From DASUPK01 sp963695675 (GTDB taxonomy: Bacteria; Actinomycetota; Thermoleophilia; Solirubrobacterales; 70-9), in the NCBI GenBank assembly GCA_963695675.1, contig CAVOGY010000005.1, positions 62,001 to 126,000 on the forward strand: a stretch of 64,000 nt of DNA. Reading direction: 5' to 3'. Under the pieces are notes generated by a model. The model made no database searches. It saw only the letters and a list, made by a program, of their open reading frames with translations, and was not told where the DNA came from. Of this stretch, positions 44,232 to 52,146 are shown piece after piece (position 1 is the stretch's first letter; every line of letters begins with the position of its first letter). A program made the position numbers and the translations under genes.

Positions 44232-45266
44232 TTAGCTCGCGCCGGAGAGCTCGCGGGAGCGGGCGACCAGCCGCCCCAGCACGCCTCGCGCAGCACCGGA
44301 GTCGATCGCCTCTGTCGCCTTCGCGAGACCCTCCGGAAGGTCGGCGGCTCCGCCGGCGACGTAGATCGCGGCGCCGGCGTTGAGGGCCGCGACGTCGCGC
44401 GCCGGGCCCGGCTCCGCCTCCAGGATGGATCTGATCACCGCAGCGTTCTCGGCGGGCTCGCCGCCCGGAATCGCGTCGAGCGGTGCAGGCTCCAGGCCTA
44501 GCTCGGGAGCCTCCACGAACCACTCCTCCGTCCCTCCATCGGCAACCTCGATCACCCGGGTAGGCGAGGCCAAGCTGAGTTCGTCGATGCCGTCGTCGGC
44601 GGAAACCACCAGTGCCCGCGCACAGCCCAGCTGGAGCAGGGCGTCGGCGATGATCTCCTGGTAGCTGCGATCCGAGACCCCGAGCAGGTGGGCGCTCGCG
44701 CCCGCCGGATTGGTGAGCGGTCCCAGGAAGTTGAAGACCGTGCGGACCGCGAGCTCTTTGCGGACCGGGACGACATGCGCCATCGCCTTGTGGTGCATCG
44801 GGGCGAACATGAAGCCGAAGCCGATCTCCTCTATGCAGGTGGCCACCTCGGCCGGCGAGAGCTCTATGTCGACGCCGAGCGCCTCGAGCACGTCCGCCGA
44901 GCCCGAGCGGCTGGTGGCGGAGCGGTTGCCGTGCTTGGCGACCGGGCAGCCGGCGCCGGCGGCGATCAGGGCCGCCGTGGTCGAGATGTTGAAGGTCGTA
45001 GGGCCGCCGCCCGTGCCGGCGGTGTCGACCAGGCCGGGTTTGTCGATCTCCACGTGCGCAGCGAGCGATCGCATCGTGCGAGCGAGTCCCACGAGCTCGG
45101 AGACCGTCTCTCCCTTGGCGCGCAGCGACACGAGGAACGCCGCGGTCTGCACCTCGTTCGCTCGACCCTCCATGATCTCGGCGAGAGCCGCGGAGGTGTG
45201 GTCGGCGGTCAGGTGGGTGCCGGCGCAGATCTCGTCGATCGCTCGGGTGAGGATGTCGTTGGGCAT
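44232..45266 (-). CDS. trpD: anthranilate phosphoribosyltransferase
   Basis: TrpD transfers phosphoribosyl from PRPP to anthranilate. The 344-residue protein has VDTAGTGGGPTTFNIST, the PRPP-binding glycine loop, and GCPVAKHGNRSATSRSGSAD. MHHKAMAHVVPVRKEL and FNFLGPLTNPAG are further conserved segments. The ATG at 45266 begins NDILTRAIDEICAG, the normal N-terminal helix. A longer upstream frame starting at 45386 overlaps trpG and is not credible. There are 16 bases between the trpG stop and this start. Confidence 0.96.
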   Translation of the reverse strand: MPNDILTRAIDEICAGTHLTADHTSAALAEIMEGRANEVQTAAFLVSLRAKGETVSELVGLARTMRSLAAHVEIDKPGLVDTAGTGGGPTTFNISTTAALIAAGAGCPVAKHGNRSATSRSGSADVLEALGVDIELSPAEVATCIEEIGFGFMFAPMHHKAMAHVVPVRKELAVRTVFNFLGPLTNPAGASAHLLGVSDRSYQEIIADALLQLGCARALVVSADDGIDELSLASPTRVIEVADGGTEEWFVEAPELGLEPAPLDAIPGGEPAENAAVIRSILEAEPGPARDVAALNAGAAIYVAGGAADLPEGLAKATEAIDSGAARGVLGRLVARSRELSGAS

Positions 45267-45282
45267 GATCGAGGCTTCTCGG

Positions 45283-45879
45283 CTAGGAGCCGAGGAAGTT
45301 AGCCAGCAGCTTCTTTCCCTGCGGGGTGAGGACCGACTCCGGGTGGAACTGAACTCCCTCCGCGGGCAGATCGCGATGACGAACACCCATCACGACGTCG
45401 TCGTAGCTCGAGGTGAGCTCGAGCTCCTCCGGCAGGTCGGGGTCAGCGATCAGGGAGTGGTAGCGGCCGGCGACCAGCGGGTTCGAGAGCCTTGCGTAGA
45501 TCGTCTTGCCGTCGTGCTTCACCTCCGCGTCCTTGCCGTGGATCGGATCACCGCGAACGATCTGGCCGCCGAACGCCTCGACCAGCGACTGGTGACCCAG
45601 GCAGACGCCGAGAACGGGCGTGCCGCCCTCGGCGAAGGCGCGGATCGCCTCGACCGAGATGCCCGCCTCCTTCGGCGTGCACGGCCCCGGGGAGACGACC
45701 AGGCGGTCGGGTCGGAGGCTACGCAGGTCCTCGACAGTCGCCTTGTCGTTCCGCACCACCCCGACCTCCGCCCCAAGCTCGCCCAGGTACTGGACGAGGT
45801 TGTAGGTGAAGGAGTCGTAGTTGTCGATCACGAGCACGGACGTAGCACCACGATGTTCGCGCTGCGCGCTCACGGCCAC
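45283..45879 (-). CDS. trpG: anthranilate synthase glutamine amidotransferase subunit
   Basis: TrpG releases ammonia from glutamine for TrpE. It has VLVIDNYDSFTYNLVQYLG, the nucleophile Cys in LGVCLGHQSLVEAFGG, and the His/Glu pair in VQFHPESVLT. Several GTG starts are possible. The one at 45879 is listed; the one at 45873 makes a GTGA overlap with the trpE stop, and the one at 45837 begins exactly at VLVIDNYDSF. Any of them overlaps or closely follows trpE, consistent with coupled synthesis of the two subunits. The subunit may also serve folate synthesis, as in some bacteria with a single copy. Confidence 0.95.
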   Translation of the reverse strand: MAVSAQREHRGATSVLVIDNYDSFTYNLVQYLGELGAEVGVVRNDKATVEDLRSLRPDRLVVSPGPCTPKEAGISVEAIRAFAEGGTPVLGVCLGHQSLVEAFGGQIVRGDPIHGKDAEVKHDGKTIYARLSNPLVAGRYHSLIADPDLPEELELTSSYDDVVMGVRHRDLPAEGVQFHPESVLTPQGKKLLANFLGS

Positions 45880-47408
45880 TCCGGCTGTTCGGCCGCCAGC
45901 TCGACGGCACGGAAGACGGCCTTCGCCTTGTTGACGGACTCGTTGTACTCGTACGCCGGCTGCGCATCCGCGACCGTGCCGCCGCCCGCCTGCACGTGGA
46001 CGAGCCCGTCCTTCACCACCACGGTGCGGATGTGGATCGCCGTGTCGAGGTCGCCGGTGTAGGAGAGGTAGCCGATCGCGCCGCCGTAGGAGCCACGCTT
46101 GTGCGGCTCGAGCTCGTCGATGATCTGCATCGCGCGCACCTTCGGCGCGCCGGACAGCGTCCCGGCGGGGAGCACAGAGCGCAGCACGTCCATCGCGCTG
46201 ACTTCGTCGCGCAGCATCCCCGAGACCTGGCTGACGATGTGGAGGACGTGCGAGTAGGTCTCGACGACCATCAGCTCGTCGACGTTCACCGAGCCGTACT
46301 CGCAGACCCGGCCGAGGTCGTTGCGGCCCAGGTCGACGAGCATCACGTGCTCGGCGCGCTCTTTCGGGTCCTGGAGCAGGCGCTCGGCCTGGCGGCGGTC
46401 CTCCTCCTCGCTCGCCCCCCGCGGGTAGGTGCCCGCAATCGGCCTCGTCTCGACCCGGCGACCGGTGACCTTGACCAGTGGCTCGGGCGAAGCCCCCGCG
46501 ATCTCGAAGTCCCCGAAGTCGAGGAAGTACATGTAGGGCGAGGGATTGACCGTGCGCAGGCCGCGGTAGATGGAGAAGGCCTCGACCGGAGTGGGAGCGC
46601 TGAAGCGCTGTGAGGGGACCACCTGGAAGGCGTCCCCGGCGTGGATGTACTCGATGATCCGCGAGACGGTGGACTCGAACTGCTGCCTGCTCATGTTCGA
46701 CTCGAAGGTCACCTCGGTCGATTGGGCCGACGGCTCAACCGCCGGGACCGGCTCCCGGAGCCGCTCCCGCACCTCGCCGATCGCCTCCACGGCGCGCTCG
46801 TAGGCCTCCCCGATCCCGCCGTCCTCGACGAAGGCGTTCGCGATCAGCGTCACCTCGTGCCGCTGGTGATCGAAGGCCACCAGCACGTCGGTGATCATCA
46901 GCGCCATGTCGGGGAGGCCGACCGGGTCGGGGTTGGCCTTGCCGAGCGGCTCGACCGTGCGGACCAGGTCGTACCCGAAGAACCCGACGGCGCCGCCGGC
47001 GAACGGCGGCAGCTCCTCCGGCTCCGCGATCTCGAAACGGGCGAGGTAGTCCGCCACCGCCGCGTAGGGGTCGGGGGCCTCGGTAACCCGGTCCGGCGTC
47101 GCTCCCGAGCCCGATTCCGGCGCCGACTCGCCCCCCCACTCCGAGAGCTTGCCCTCGCTCCAGCGCAGGATCGATCGCGGGCGGAAGCCGAGAAAGGACC
47201 AGCGGCCGAGCCGGCCCTGCTCCGCGGATTCGAGCAGGAAGGCGGGGCCGTCGCCGCGCAGCTTGAGGAAGGCGCTGACCGGCGTCTCGCAGTCGTCGAT
47301 GAAGCGGTAGCGGACCGGTACCAGGTTGGCCGTCCGCGCCAAATCGCGGGCCCGATCCAGGTCCGGCTCGAGACCCGGCAGACTGGTCGTCGCCCCGATC
47401 GCGTTCAT
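45870..47408 (-). CDS. trpE: anthranilate synthase component I
   Basis: TrpE makes anthranilate from chorismate and ammonia, the committed step. The 512-residue protein has the regulatory N-terminal part (PVSAFLKLRGDGPAFLLES), which holds the tryptophan-binding LLES motif. The chorismate domain has FQVVPSQRFSAP, EPLVKVTGRRVETRPIAGT, VMLVDLGRNDLGRVC and TLSGAPKVRAMQIIDELE. Presence of LLES indicates feedback inhibition by tryptophan. The ATG overlaps the hisIE stop by four bases (ATGA), and the end overlaps trpG. No trp leader peptide is present, since hisIE directly precedes it. Confidence 0.96.
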   Translation of the reverse strand: MNAIGATTSLPGLEPDLDRARDLARTANLVPVRYRFIDDCETPVSAFLKLRGDGPAFLLESAEQGRLGRWSFLGFRPRSILRWSEGKLSEWGGESAPESGSGATPDRVTEAPDPYAAVADYLARFEIAEPEELPPFAGGAVGFFGYDLVRTVEPLGKANPDPVGLPDMALMITDVLVAFDHQRHEVTLIANAFVEDGGIGEAYERAVEAIGEVRERLREPVPAVEPSAQSTEVTFESNMSRQQFESTVSRIIEYIHAGDAFQVVPSQRFSAPTPVEAFSIYRGLRTVNPSPYMYFLDFGDFEIAGASPEPLVKVTGRRVETRPIAGTYPRGASEEEDRRQAERLLQDPKERAEHVMLVDLGRNDLGRVCEYGSVNVDELMVVETYSHVLHIVSQVSGMLRDEVSAMDVLRSVLPAGTLSGAPKVRAMQIIDELEPHKRGSYGGAIGYLSYTGDLDTAIHIRTVVVKDGLVHVQAGGGTVADAQPAYEYNESVNKAKAVFRAVELAAEQPEWP

Positions 47409-48079
47409 CTCGAGCGCCGACGGCCGTTCAGGATCTGCAGCACCTCAGCCATCGAGACGCCCCGCGAGAGCAGTAGCACCGCCAGGTGATAGACGAGGTC
47501 GGCGCTCTCCTCGCCCACCCGCTCCTCGGACTCGGACGCTGCGGCCTTGACGACCTCGCTCGCCTCCTCTCGTACCTTGTCGCCGGCGAGCCTCGGGTCC
47601 TCCAGCAGCTCGACGGTGTAGCTGCCCGCCGGGCGGTATCGCTGGCGGGCCACCAGGGTGCGCTCGAGCGCGGCAAGCGCCTCGTAGGGGAGCGGCGTGG
47701 GCTCACCGGGGGCCGGGGGTGCATCGACGCCGGAGTCGGCGGTCCCCTCCAGATCGCGGTAGAAGCAAGAGCGCTCGCCGGTGTGACAGGCAGGTCCGAC
47801 AGGCTCGACGAGTGCGACAAGGGCGTCGCCATCGCAGTCGTAGCGGATCTGGCGGACGCGCTGGATGTTGCCCGAGGTTGCCCCCTTGCGCCAGATTTCG
47901 TGCCGGCTGCGGCTGTAGAGGTGGATCTCGCGGGTTTCCAGCGTGAGCAGTAACGACTCTTCGTTCATGTAGGCGAGGGTGAGGACCTCGCCCGAGCGGG
48001 CATCCTGCATCACGCATGGGACGAGCCCCCGCTCGTCGAAGCGGACCTTCGCCGCGTCTCTCGCGGTCTGCACGACCAT
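47405..48079 (-). CDS. hisIE: bifunctional phosphoribosyl-AMP cyclohydrolase / phosphoribosyl-ATP pyrophosphatase
   Basis: This fusion performs steps 2 and 3 of histidine synthesis. The N-terminal HisI part (residues 1-115) has VLTLAYMNEESL, RSRHEIWRKGATSGN and the metal/substrate motifs YDCDGDALV and HTGERSCFY. The C-terminal HisE part (about 130-220) has DPRLAGDKVREEASEVVKAA and ESADLVYHLAVLL. Fused HisIE is known in enterobacteria; in most actinobacteria the two genes are separate. It starts the unit that continues with trpE, trpG, trpD and trpC, tying a histidine gene to tryptophan synthesis. A TACAAT hexamer lies 6 nt before the ATG. Confidence 0.95.
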   Translation of the reverse strand: MVVQTARDAAKVRFDERGLVPCVMQDARSGEVLTLAYMNEESLLLTLETREIHLYSRSRHEIWRKGATSGNIQRVRQIRYDCDGDALVALVEPVGPACHTGERSCFYRDLEGTADSGVDAPPAPGEPTPLPYEALAALERTLVARQRYRPAGSYTVELLEDPRLAGDKVREEASEVVKAAASESEERVGEESADLVYHLAVLLLSRGVSMAEVLQILNGRRRSR

Positions 48080-48085
48080 CGCGCG

Positions 48086-48091
48086 ATTGTA
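48086..48091 (-). promoter_or_regulatory. -10-like TACAAT before hisIE-trpEGDC
   Basis: TACAAT, close to the ideal -10 hexamer, ends 6 nt before the hisIE ATG on the minus strand. With transcription starting at or next to the ATG there is no leader for attenuation. Confidence 0.55.
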
Positions 48092-48129
48092 CGAAGCCCC
48101 TGCTCGCGCACCCGAAAGCGCGAGTTCAG

Positions 48130-49020
48130 CTATTCGATCCCGAGCCGGTCGAGGAGTCCCTCGTCCCGGCGCCAGCGCTTGCGGACTCTGACCTGGAGGT
48201 CGAGGAAGACACGGCCACCGAGCTCCTGCTCCAGTTCGGCTCGAGCCGCCGTGCCGATCTCCTTGATCTTGCTGCCCCCGGCACCGATCAGGATTCCCTT
48301 CTGGGACTCGGTCTCAGCCCAGATGTGGGCGTGGACCTCCACCACACCATCCTCGCGGTGGGCAACCTCGGAGACCTGCACCTCGACGGCGTGAGGCAGC
48401 TCGTCGCGGGTGCGACGCAGGACCTGCTCGCGGATCAGCTCCGCCAGCAGCACCTCGCTGGGTAGGTCCGAGCGCTGCTCCGGCGGGAACATGAAAGGCC
48501 CCTCGGGAAGGATCTCCACCAGGTTGGAGATCAGCGGCTCCACCCCGGTCCCCCGGCGGGCGCTGACCGGGAAGATCTCGTCGACGCCCTCGAGCTCGGC
48601 GACCTCCGCGAGGACGGCCGCAGTCTCGGCGTTGTTGAGCCGATCGACCTTGTTGACAGCGCAGACCACCGGGGTATCCGCATTCCCGCGCAGCAGTGCC
48701 TTGGAGATGAACCGGTCGCCCGGACCGATCCCCTGCTCGGCGTTGACCACGAAGAGGACCGCATCGGAGTCGGCGATCTCACGCTCGACCCGGCGCTGCA
48801 TGCGCTCGGTGAGGGCGTCGCGAGGACGCTGCACGCCGGGCAGATCGGTGAGGATCAGCTGCCAGCCCGCTTGGACGTCCGTGGCCACCCCCCGGATCGC
48901 GCGGTGGGTGGTCTGCGGCCGCTCGGAGACGATCGCGACGCGCGCGCCTACGATGGCGTTGACGAGCGTCGACTTGCCGACGTTTGGCCGCCCCGCCACC
49001 CCGACGAATCCCGACCTCAT
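48130..49020 (-). CDS. era: GTPase Era
   Basis: Era is an essential GTPase that binds 16S rRNA and assists 30S assembly. The 296-residue protein has G1 GRPNVGKSTLVNA at the start and G3 DLPGVQRPRDAL. G4 is AVNKVDRL and G5 PVSARRGTG. A C-terminal KH domain has IWAETESQKGILIGAGGSKI. The length is normal. The ATG at 49020 has a GGAGG-type Shine-Dalgarno sequence in the 41 bases that separate it from ybeY. The order phoH-ybeY-era is widely conserved and links rRNA processing genes. Confidence 0.97.
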   Translation of the reverse strand: MRSGFVGVAGRPNVGKSTLVNAIVGARVAIVSERPQTTHRAIRGVATDVQAGWQLILTDLPGVQRPRDALTERMQRRVEREIADSDAVLFVVNAEQGIGPGDRFISKALLRGNADTPVVCAVNKVDRLNNAETAAVLAEVAELEGVDEIFPVSARRGTGVEPLISNLVEILPEGPFMFPPEQRSDLPSEVLLAELIREQVLRRTRDELPHAVEVQVSEVAHREDGVVEVHAHIWAETESQKGILIGAGGSKIKEIGTAARAELEQELGGRVFLDLQVRVRKRWRRDEGLLDRLGIE

Positions 49021-49061
49021 CGCCTTCGGCTCCTCCGCTTCGCGTCCGGTGCCGGGCGCAT

Positions 49062-49475
49062 CTACCGTAGAGAGGCCATCACCTTGGCCTGCAGCTCGAG
49101 CATCTCCCCGTCGTCGGTCTCGTGGTCGAAGCCGCAGAGATGGAGCGTGCCATGGACCGCGGCCTCGGTCACGTCGGTTGCCTTATCCGGGCAGATGAAG
49201 ACGTCGCCGAGCTCTCGCGGCACGGAATCCTCCTGCTGCTCGTCGATCGGAAAGGCGAGCACGTCCGTCGCCTCGTCGACGCCGCGGGCCGCGTAGTTGA
49301 GGGTCCGCATCCGTCCCACTCCGACGATCTCGACGCCGAGGTGGCCATTGCTCACCCCGGCCGCGTGCAGAGTCGCGCCGACCGCTCGCCTCAGATCGCC
49401 CGGGACGTCCGAGAGGTCGATGTCAATCGCCCCTGGACTCGTCTGGCGGGGTGCGGCTCCGGCTCTCGGCCTCAC
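49062..49475 (-). CDS. ybeY: endoribonuclease YbeY
   Basis: YbeY is a zinc-dependent RNase for 16S rRNA 3'-end maturation. It has the three-His zinc motif HGTLHLCGFDHETD near the C-terminus and the preceding YAARGVDEATDVLAFPI. The conserved part starts at IDIDLSDVPGDLRRAV. No ATG opens there. Either a GTG at 49475, overlapping phoH by 53 nt, is used (137 residues, listed), or an ATT at 49427 that overlaps the phoH stop directly. The latter would be a rare start codon. It lies between phoH and era as in many bacteria. Confidence 0.92.
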   Translation of the reverse strand: MRPRAGAAPRQTSPGAIDIDLSDVPGDLRRAVGATLHAAGVSNGHLGVEIVGVGRMRTLNYAARGVDEATDVLAFPIDEQQEDSVPRELGDVFICPDKATDVTEAAVHGTLHLCGFDHETDDGEMLELQAKVMASLR

Positions 49476-50397
49476 CGTACGCGGCGACGATCCGCTGCAC
49501 CAGCTTGTGTCGCACCACGTCCTCGCCTCCGAAGCGGATGAAGTTGATGTCCTCGACCCCCGTGAGGATGTCGCCCACCTGGACCAGGCCGGAGGTCGAG
49601 CCGCGCTCCAGGTCGATCTGCGTGATGTCGCCGGTGACCACCATCTTCGAACCGAAGCCAAGGCGGGTGAGGAACATTTTCATCTGCTCCGGGCTGGTGT
49701 TCTGGGCCTCGTCAAGGATGATGAAACTGTCGTTGAGGCTGCGACCGCGCATGAAGGCCAGCGGGGCAACCTCGATCGTGCCGCGGTCGAAGTAGGAGTT
49801 GACCTTCTCCGGATCGAGCATGTCATAGAGGGCGTCGAAGAGCGGGCGCAGATAGGGGTCGACCTTCGCCTGCATGTCTCCCGGAAGGAAGCCGAGTCGC
49901 TCGCCTGCCTCCACCGCCGGCCGGGTCAGGATCACCCGGCTGACGTCCCCGCGCGAGAGGGCCGCGGCGGCCATCGCCACCGCCAGGAAGGTCTTACCGG
50001 TCCCCGCGGGTCCGATCCCGAAGGTGATCGTGTGCCTGCGCATCGAGTCGACGTACTGCTTCTGGTTGACCGTCTTCGGAGCCACCCGCGTGTTGCGGTG
50101 CTGCCAGACGATGTCCTCCAGGATCTCCGCCGGGCTTTCGTGCTTGTCAAGTGCGCCGGTGACGGCCTCGATCGTGCCGGGAGCGATCTCGTGGCCCTGC
50201 TCAATCAGGTCGACCAGCTCGCCCACGACCGTCTCGGCGGTGCGGACGTCCCCGGCGTCGCCGTCGAGCGTGAGGACGTTGCCGCGCAGGAAGAGGTCGA
50301 CGTCGAGGTGCCCTTCCAGCGTCCGGAGGACGGCGTCCTCGGATCCGGCCAGCTCGGCGGCGACCGTGTTGTCGATCGTGAGCTGCCTACGCGCCAA
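49423..50397 (-). CDS. phoH: PhoH family ATPase
   Basis: The 324-residue protein has an N-terminal KH-like RNA-binding region (VDLFLRGNVLTLDGDAGDV) and a PhoH ATPase domain. The Walker A motif is GPAGTGKTFLAVAMA, and FIILDEAQNTSPEQMKMFLTR holds Walker B. TRLGFGSKMVVTGDITQID follows. PhoH is thought to unwind or remodel RNA together with YbeY, its partner gene here. The start is a TTG at 50397, which overlaps the end of the GatB/YqeY gene by 11 nt. A short basic C-terminal tail overlaps ybeY. Confidence 0.95.
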   Translation of the reverse strand: MARRQLTIDNTVAAELAGSEDAVLRTLEGHLDVDLFLRGNVLTLDGDAGDVRTAETVVGELVDLIEQGHEIAPGTIEAVTGALDKHESPAEILEDIVWQHRNTRVAPKTVNQKQYVDSMRRHTITFGIGPAGTGKTFLAVAMAAAALSRGDVSRVILTRPAVEAGERLGFLPGDMQAKVDPYLRPLFDALYDMLDPEKVNSYFDRGTIEVAPLAFMRGRSLNDSFIILDEAQNTSPEQMKMFLTRLGFGSKMVVTGDITQIDLERGSTSGLVQVGDILTGVEDINFIRFGGEDVVRHKLVQRIVAAYGEAESRSRTPPDESRGD

Positions 50398-50818
50398 GCT
50401 TCTCGCGCACCGCCTGGCTGACGCGCTTGCCGTCGGCTCGGCCGCCGACCTTCGGCATCAGGACCTTCATCACGCCGCCCATGTCCTTCGGCTCGCTCGC
50501 GCCCGTCTCGTCGACTGCGCTCGCCACCAACCCCGAGAGCTCCTCGTCGGAAAGCTGCTGCGGTAGGTATCCCTCGATCAGCTTCGCCTCTGCCTCCTCT
50601 GTGTCCGCCTGGTCCGTGCGGCCGCCTTCGCGCAGGGCCTCGGCCGCGTCGAGCCGCCGCTTGCGCTCCCGCTGCAGAGCCGCGATCTCGTCTCCCTTCC
50701 CCTCCTTCTCCTCCGCCTGGAGGGCGTAGACGATCATGCGCAGCTGACCGACGCGCTGGCGCTCGCCGGCCTTCATAGCGGTCTTCACGTCGTCCTGCAC
50801 CTGCTCGAGAATGCTCAC
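50387..50818 (-). CDS. GatB/YqeY domain protein
   Basis: The 143-residue protein is a stand-alone YqeY: an N-terminal helical part (QDDVKTAMKAGERQRVGQLR) and a GatB-like C-terminal domain (EEAEAKLIEGYLPQQLSDEEL, MGGVMKVLMPKVGGRADGK). Related domains bind tRNA in the amidotransferase GatB; the free-standing protein has no proven reaction. The start is a GTG at 50818, 3 nt after the DUF1232 stop. The end overlaps phoH, so DUF1232, YqeY, phoH, ybeY and era may form one transcript. Confidence 0.92.
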   Translation of the reverse strand: MSILEQVQDDVKTAMKAGERQRVGQLRMIVYALQAEEKEGKGDEIAALQRERKRRLDAAEALREGGRTDQADTEEAEAKLIEGYLPQQLSDEELSGLVASAVDETGASEPKDMGGVMKVLMPKVGGRADGKRVSQAVREKLGA

Positions 50819-50821
50819 CGG

Positions 50822-51275
50822 TTAAAGCGTAGTGCTCGACGCGGTTGTTCCATTCGTCTGCAGACCCGCCGCCCGCAAGACCATGTCCAGCGAAGCCGGA
50901 GGGCCGGGCCACGCATCGCGCACGAGCTCGCCGCCACCACCGCGCACCAGCACTCTCAGCGCCAAAGCCCAGCAGGACCGCGTCATCCAGCTGGCCGATG
51001 CCAGGCAGGAAGTCCGGGACGAGGTCGATCGGCAGGGCGAGATAAGCGAGGACAAGGAAGAGAATCGCCCTCCTCGCCCGCGAGATTCGCCTGTCTCGCG
51101 CCAGCCGCGAGACCAGTACGACGCAGTCGGGAATGAAGCCCGCCAGCGCGCGGGCGTCCTCGCGCCGGCCGGCGGCGATCAGGGCGGCGACGGCGACTGC
51201 ATACAGACCCAGCGCAATGAGGACTAGACCCCAGGGGAAGAAAGGGACTTTCTCAGGCGTAATGGCCGCCATCAC
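50822..51275 (-). CDS. DUF1232 (YkvA-like) membrane protein, frameshifted
   Basis: The first part, starting at an ATG at 51275 (or 51272), has a helix (FFPWGLVLIALGLYAVAVAA) and the DUF1232 hallmark YLALPIDLVPDFLPGIGQLDD. The frame then breaks at 50968-50970, where a GGG run has one extra base. Continuing in the next frame gives LLALALRVLVRGGGGELVRD and an end at the TAA at 50822, about 150 residues in all. Rejoined, the protein matches the usual DUF1232 layout with a helical tail. Function is unknown. The upstream gap to murI is filled by a 38-nt palindrome. Confidence 0.75.
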
Positions 51276-51283
51276 CCAGCTTG

Positions 51284-51321
51284 TGGACGGTTGTGGTGTC
51301 TATAGACCCCCAAACCGTCCA
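51284..51321. repeat. 38-nt imperfect palindrome between murI and the DUF1232 gene
   Basis: TGGACGGTT (51284-51292) pairs exactly with AACCGTCCA (51313-51321). The centre GTCTATAGAC (51298-51307) is a perfect 10-bp palindrome, and some positions between also match. It begins directly after the murI TAA and ends 8 nt before the next start. No T run follows, so it is not a standard terminator. Its size and design parallel the 39-nt repeats elsewhere in the window, but the sequence is different. Confidence 0.65.
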
Positions 51322-52146
51322 TTAGGGCAGCTCCACGCGCTCGATCTCACCCAGCGGCATCTGCAGGAAGCGCGTCCCCAGCTCCCGGAAGGACGCGGGG
51401 TCCCCGGTGCAGATGAACCGGTAGGTCCCCTCTTCGTTGCCGGTTTTCGTGAGTCCCGACTCCTCGAGGACCCGTTGCGCGGTCGCCGCGATCGCGTGGC
51501 CGGCGGTGACCAGGCTGACGTTGCGGCCCAGCATTCGCTGGAGCATCGGCGCCACCAGCGGGTAGTGCGTGCAGCCGAGGATCACCGTGTCGACCTCCGC
51601 CCTCTTCAGCGGCTCGCAGTAGGAGCGCACCATCTCGACGACGCCCTCGTCGAAAGGGAAGCCGCGCTGGATCACGGCGGCCAGGTCCGGCGCCTCGACC
51701 TCGGTCACGGTCAGCGAGCGCTGCTGGCGCGCGAGAGCGCGCACATAAGAGCGGCTGCGCACGGTCGCCGGGGTGGCGAGCACGCCGACCTTGCCCGTCT
51801 GGCTGAGGGCGCCAGCGACCTCGGCCTCGGGCTGGATCACCGCAACCACCTCGATGCCGGCCTCGGCCGCGATCTCCCGGGCCGCCTCCTGGCCCGCCGA
51901 GGCGGCCGAGTTACACGCGATCACCAGGAGCTTCGCGCCCCGGGCGAGCAGGAACCGGCTGACCTGCTCGACGTGACCACGGAGCTCATCGGCCGACCGC
52001 GCGCCGTAGGGGAAGCGGGCGTCGTCGCCGAGGTAGACGTAGTCCTCCTCGGGCAGTGAGACAAGGCACTCGTGGAGAACAGTGAGTCCGCCGACGCCCG
52101 AGTCGAAGACCGCGATCGGGAGCTCGGGGCTGAGCTCGACCGCCAT
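51322..52146 (-). CDS. murI: glutamate racemase
   Basis: MurI makes D-glutamate for peptidoglycan. The 274-residue protein has PIAVFDSGVGGLTVLHECL and the two catalytic cysteines in LLVIACNSAAS and VILGCTHYPLVAPML. YLGDDARFPYGARS and SLVTAGHAIAATAQRVLEE are other conserved parts. The ATG at 52146 shares one base with the prmA stop (TGATG), so I use it rather than an ATG 39 nt upstream. It is the last gene of hrcA-dnaJ-prmA-murI, before the palindrome. Confidence 0.96.
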   Translation of the reverse strand: MAVELSPELPIAVFDSGVGGLTVLHECLVSLPEEDYVYLGDDARFPYGARSADELRGHVEQVSRFLLARGAKLLVIACNSAASAGQEAAREIAAEAGIEVVAVIQPEAEVAGALSQTGKVGVLATPATVRSRSYVRALARQQRSLTVTEVEAPDLAAVIQRGFPFDEGVVEMVRSYCEPLKRAEVDTVILGCTHYPLVAPMLQRMLGRNVSLVTAGHAIAATAQRVLEESGLTKTGNEEGTYRFICTGDPASFRELGTRFLQMPLGEIERVELP

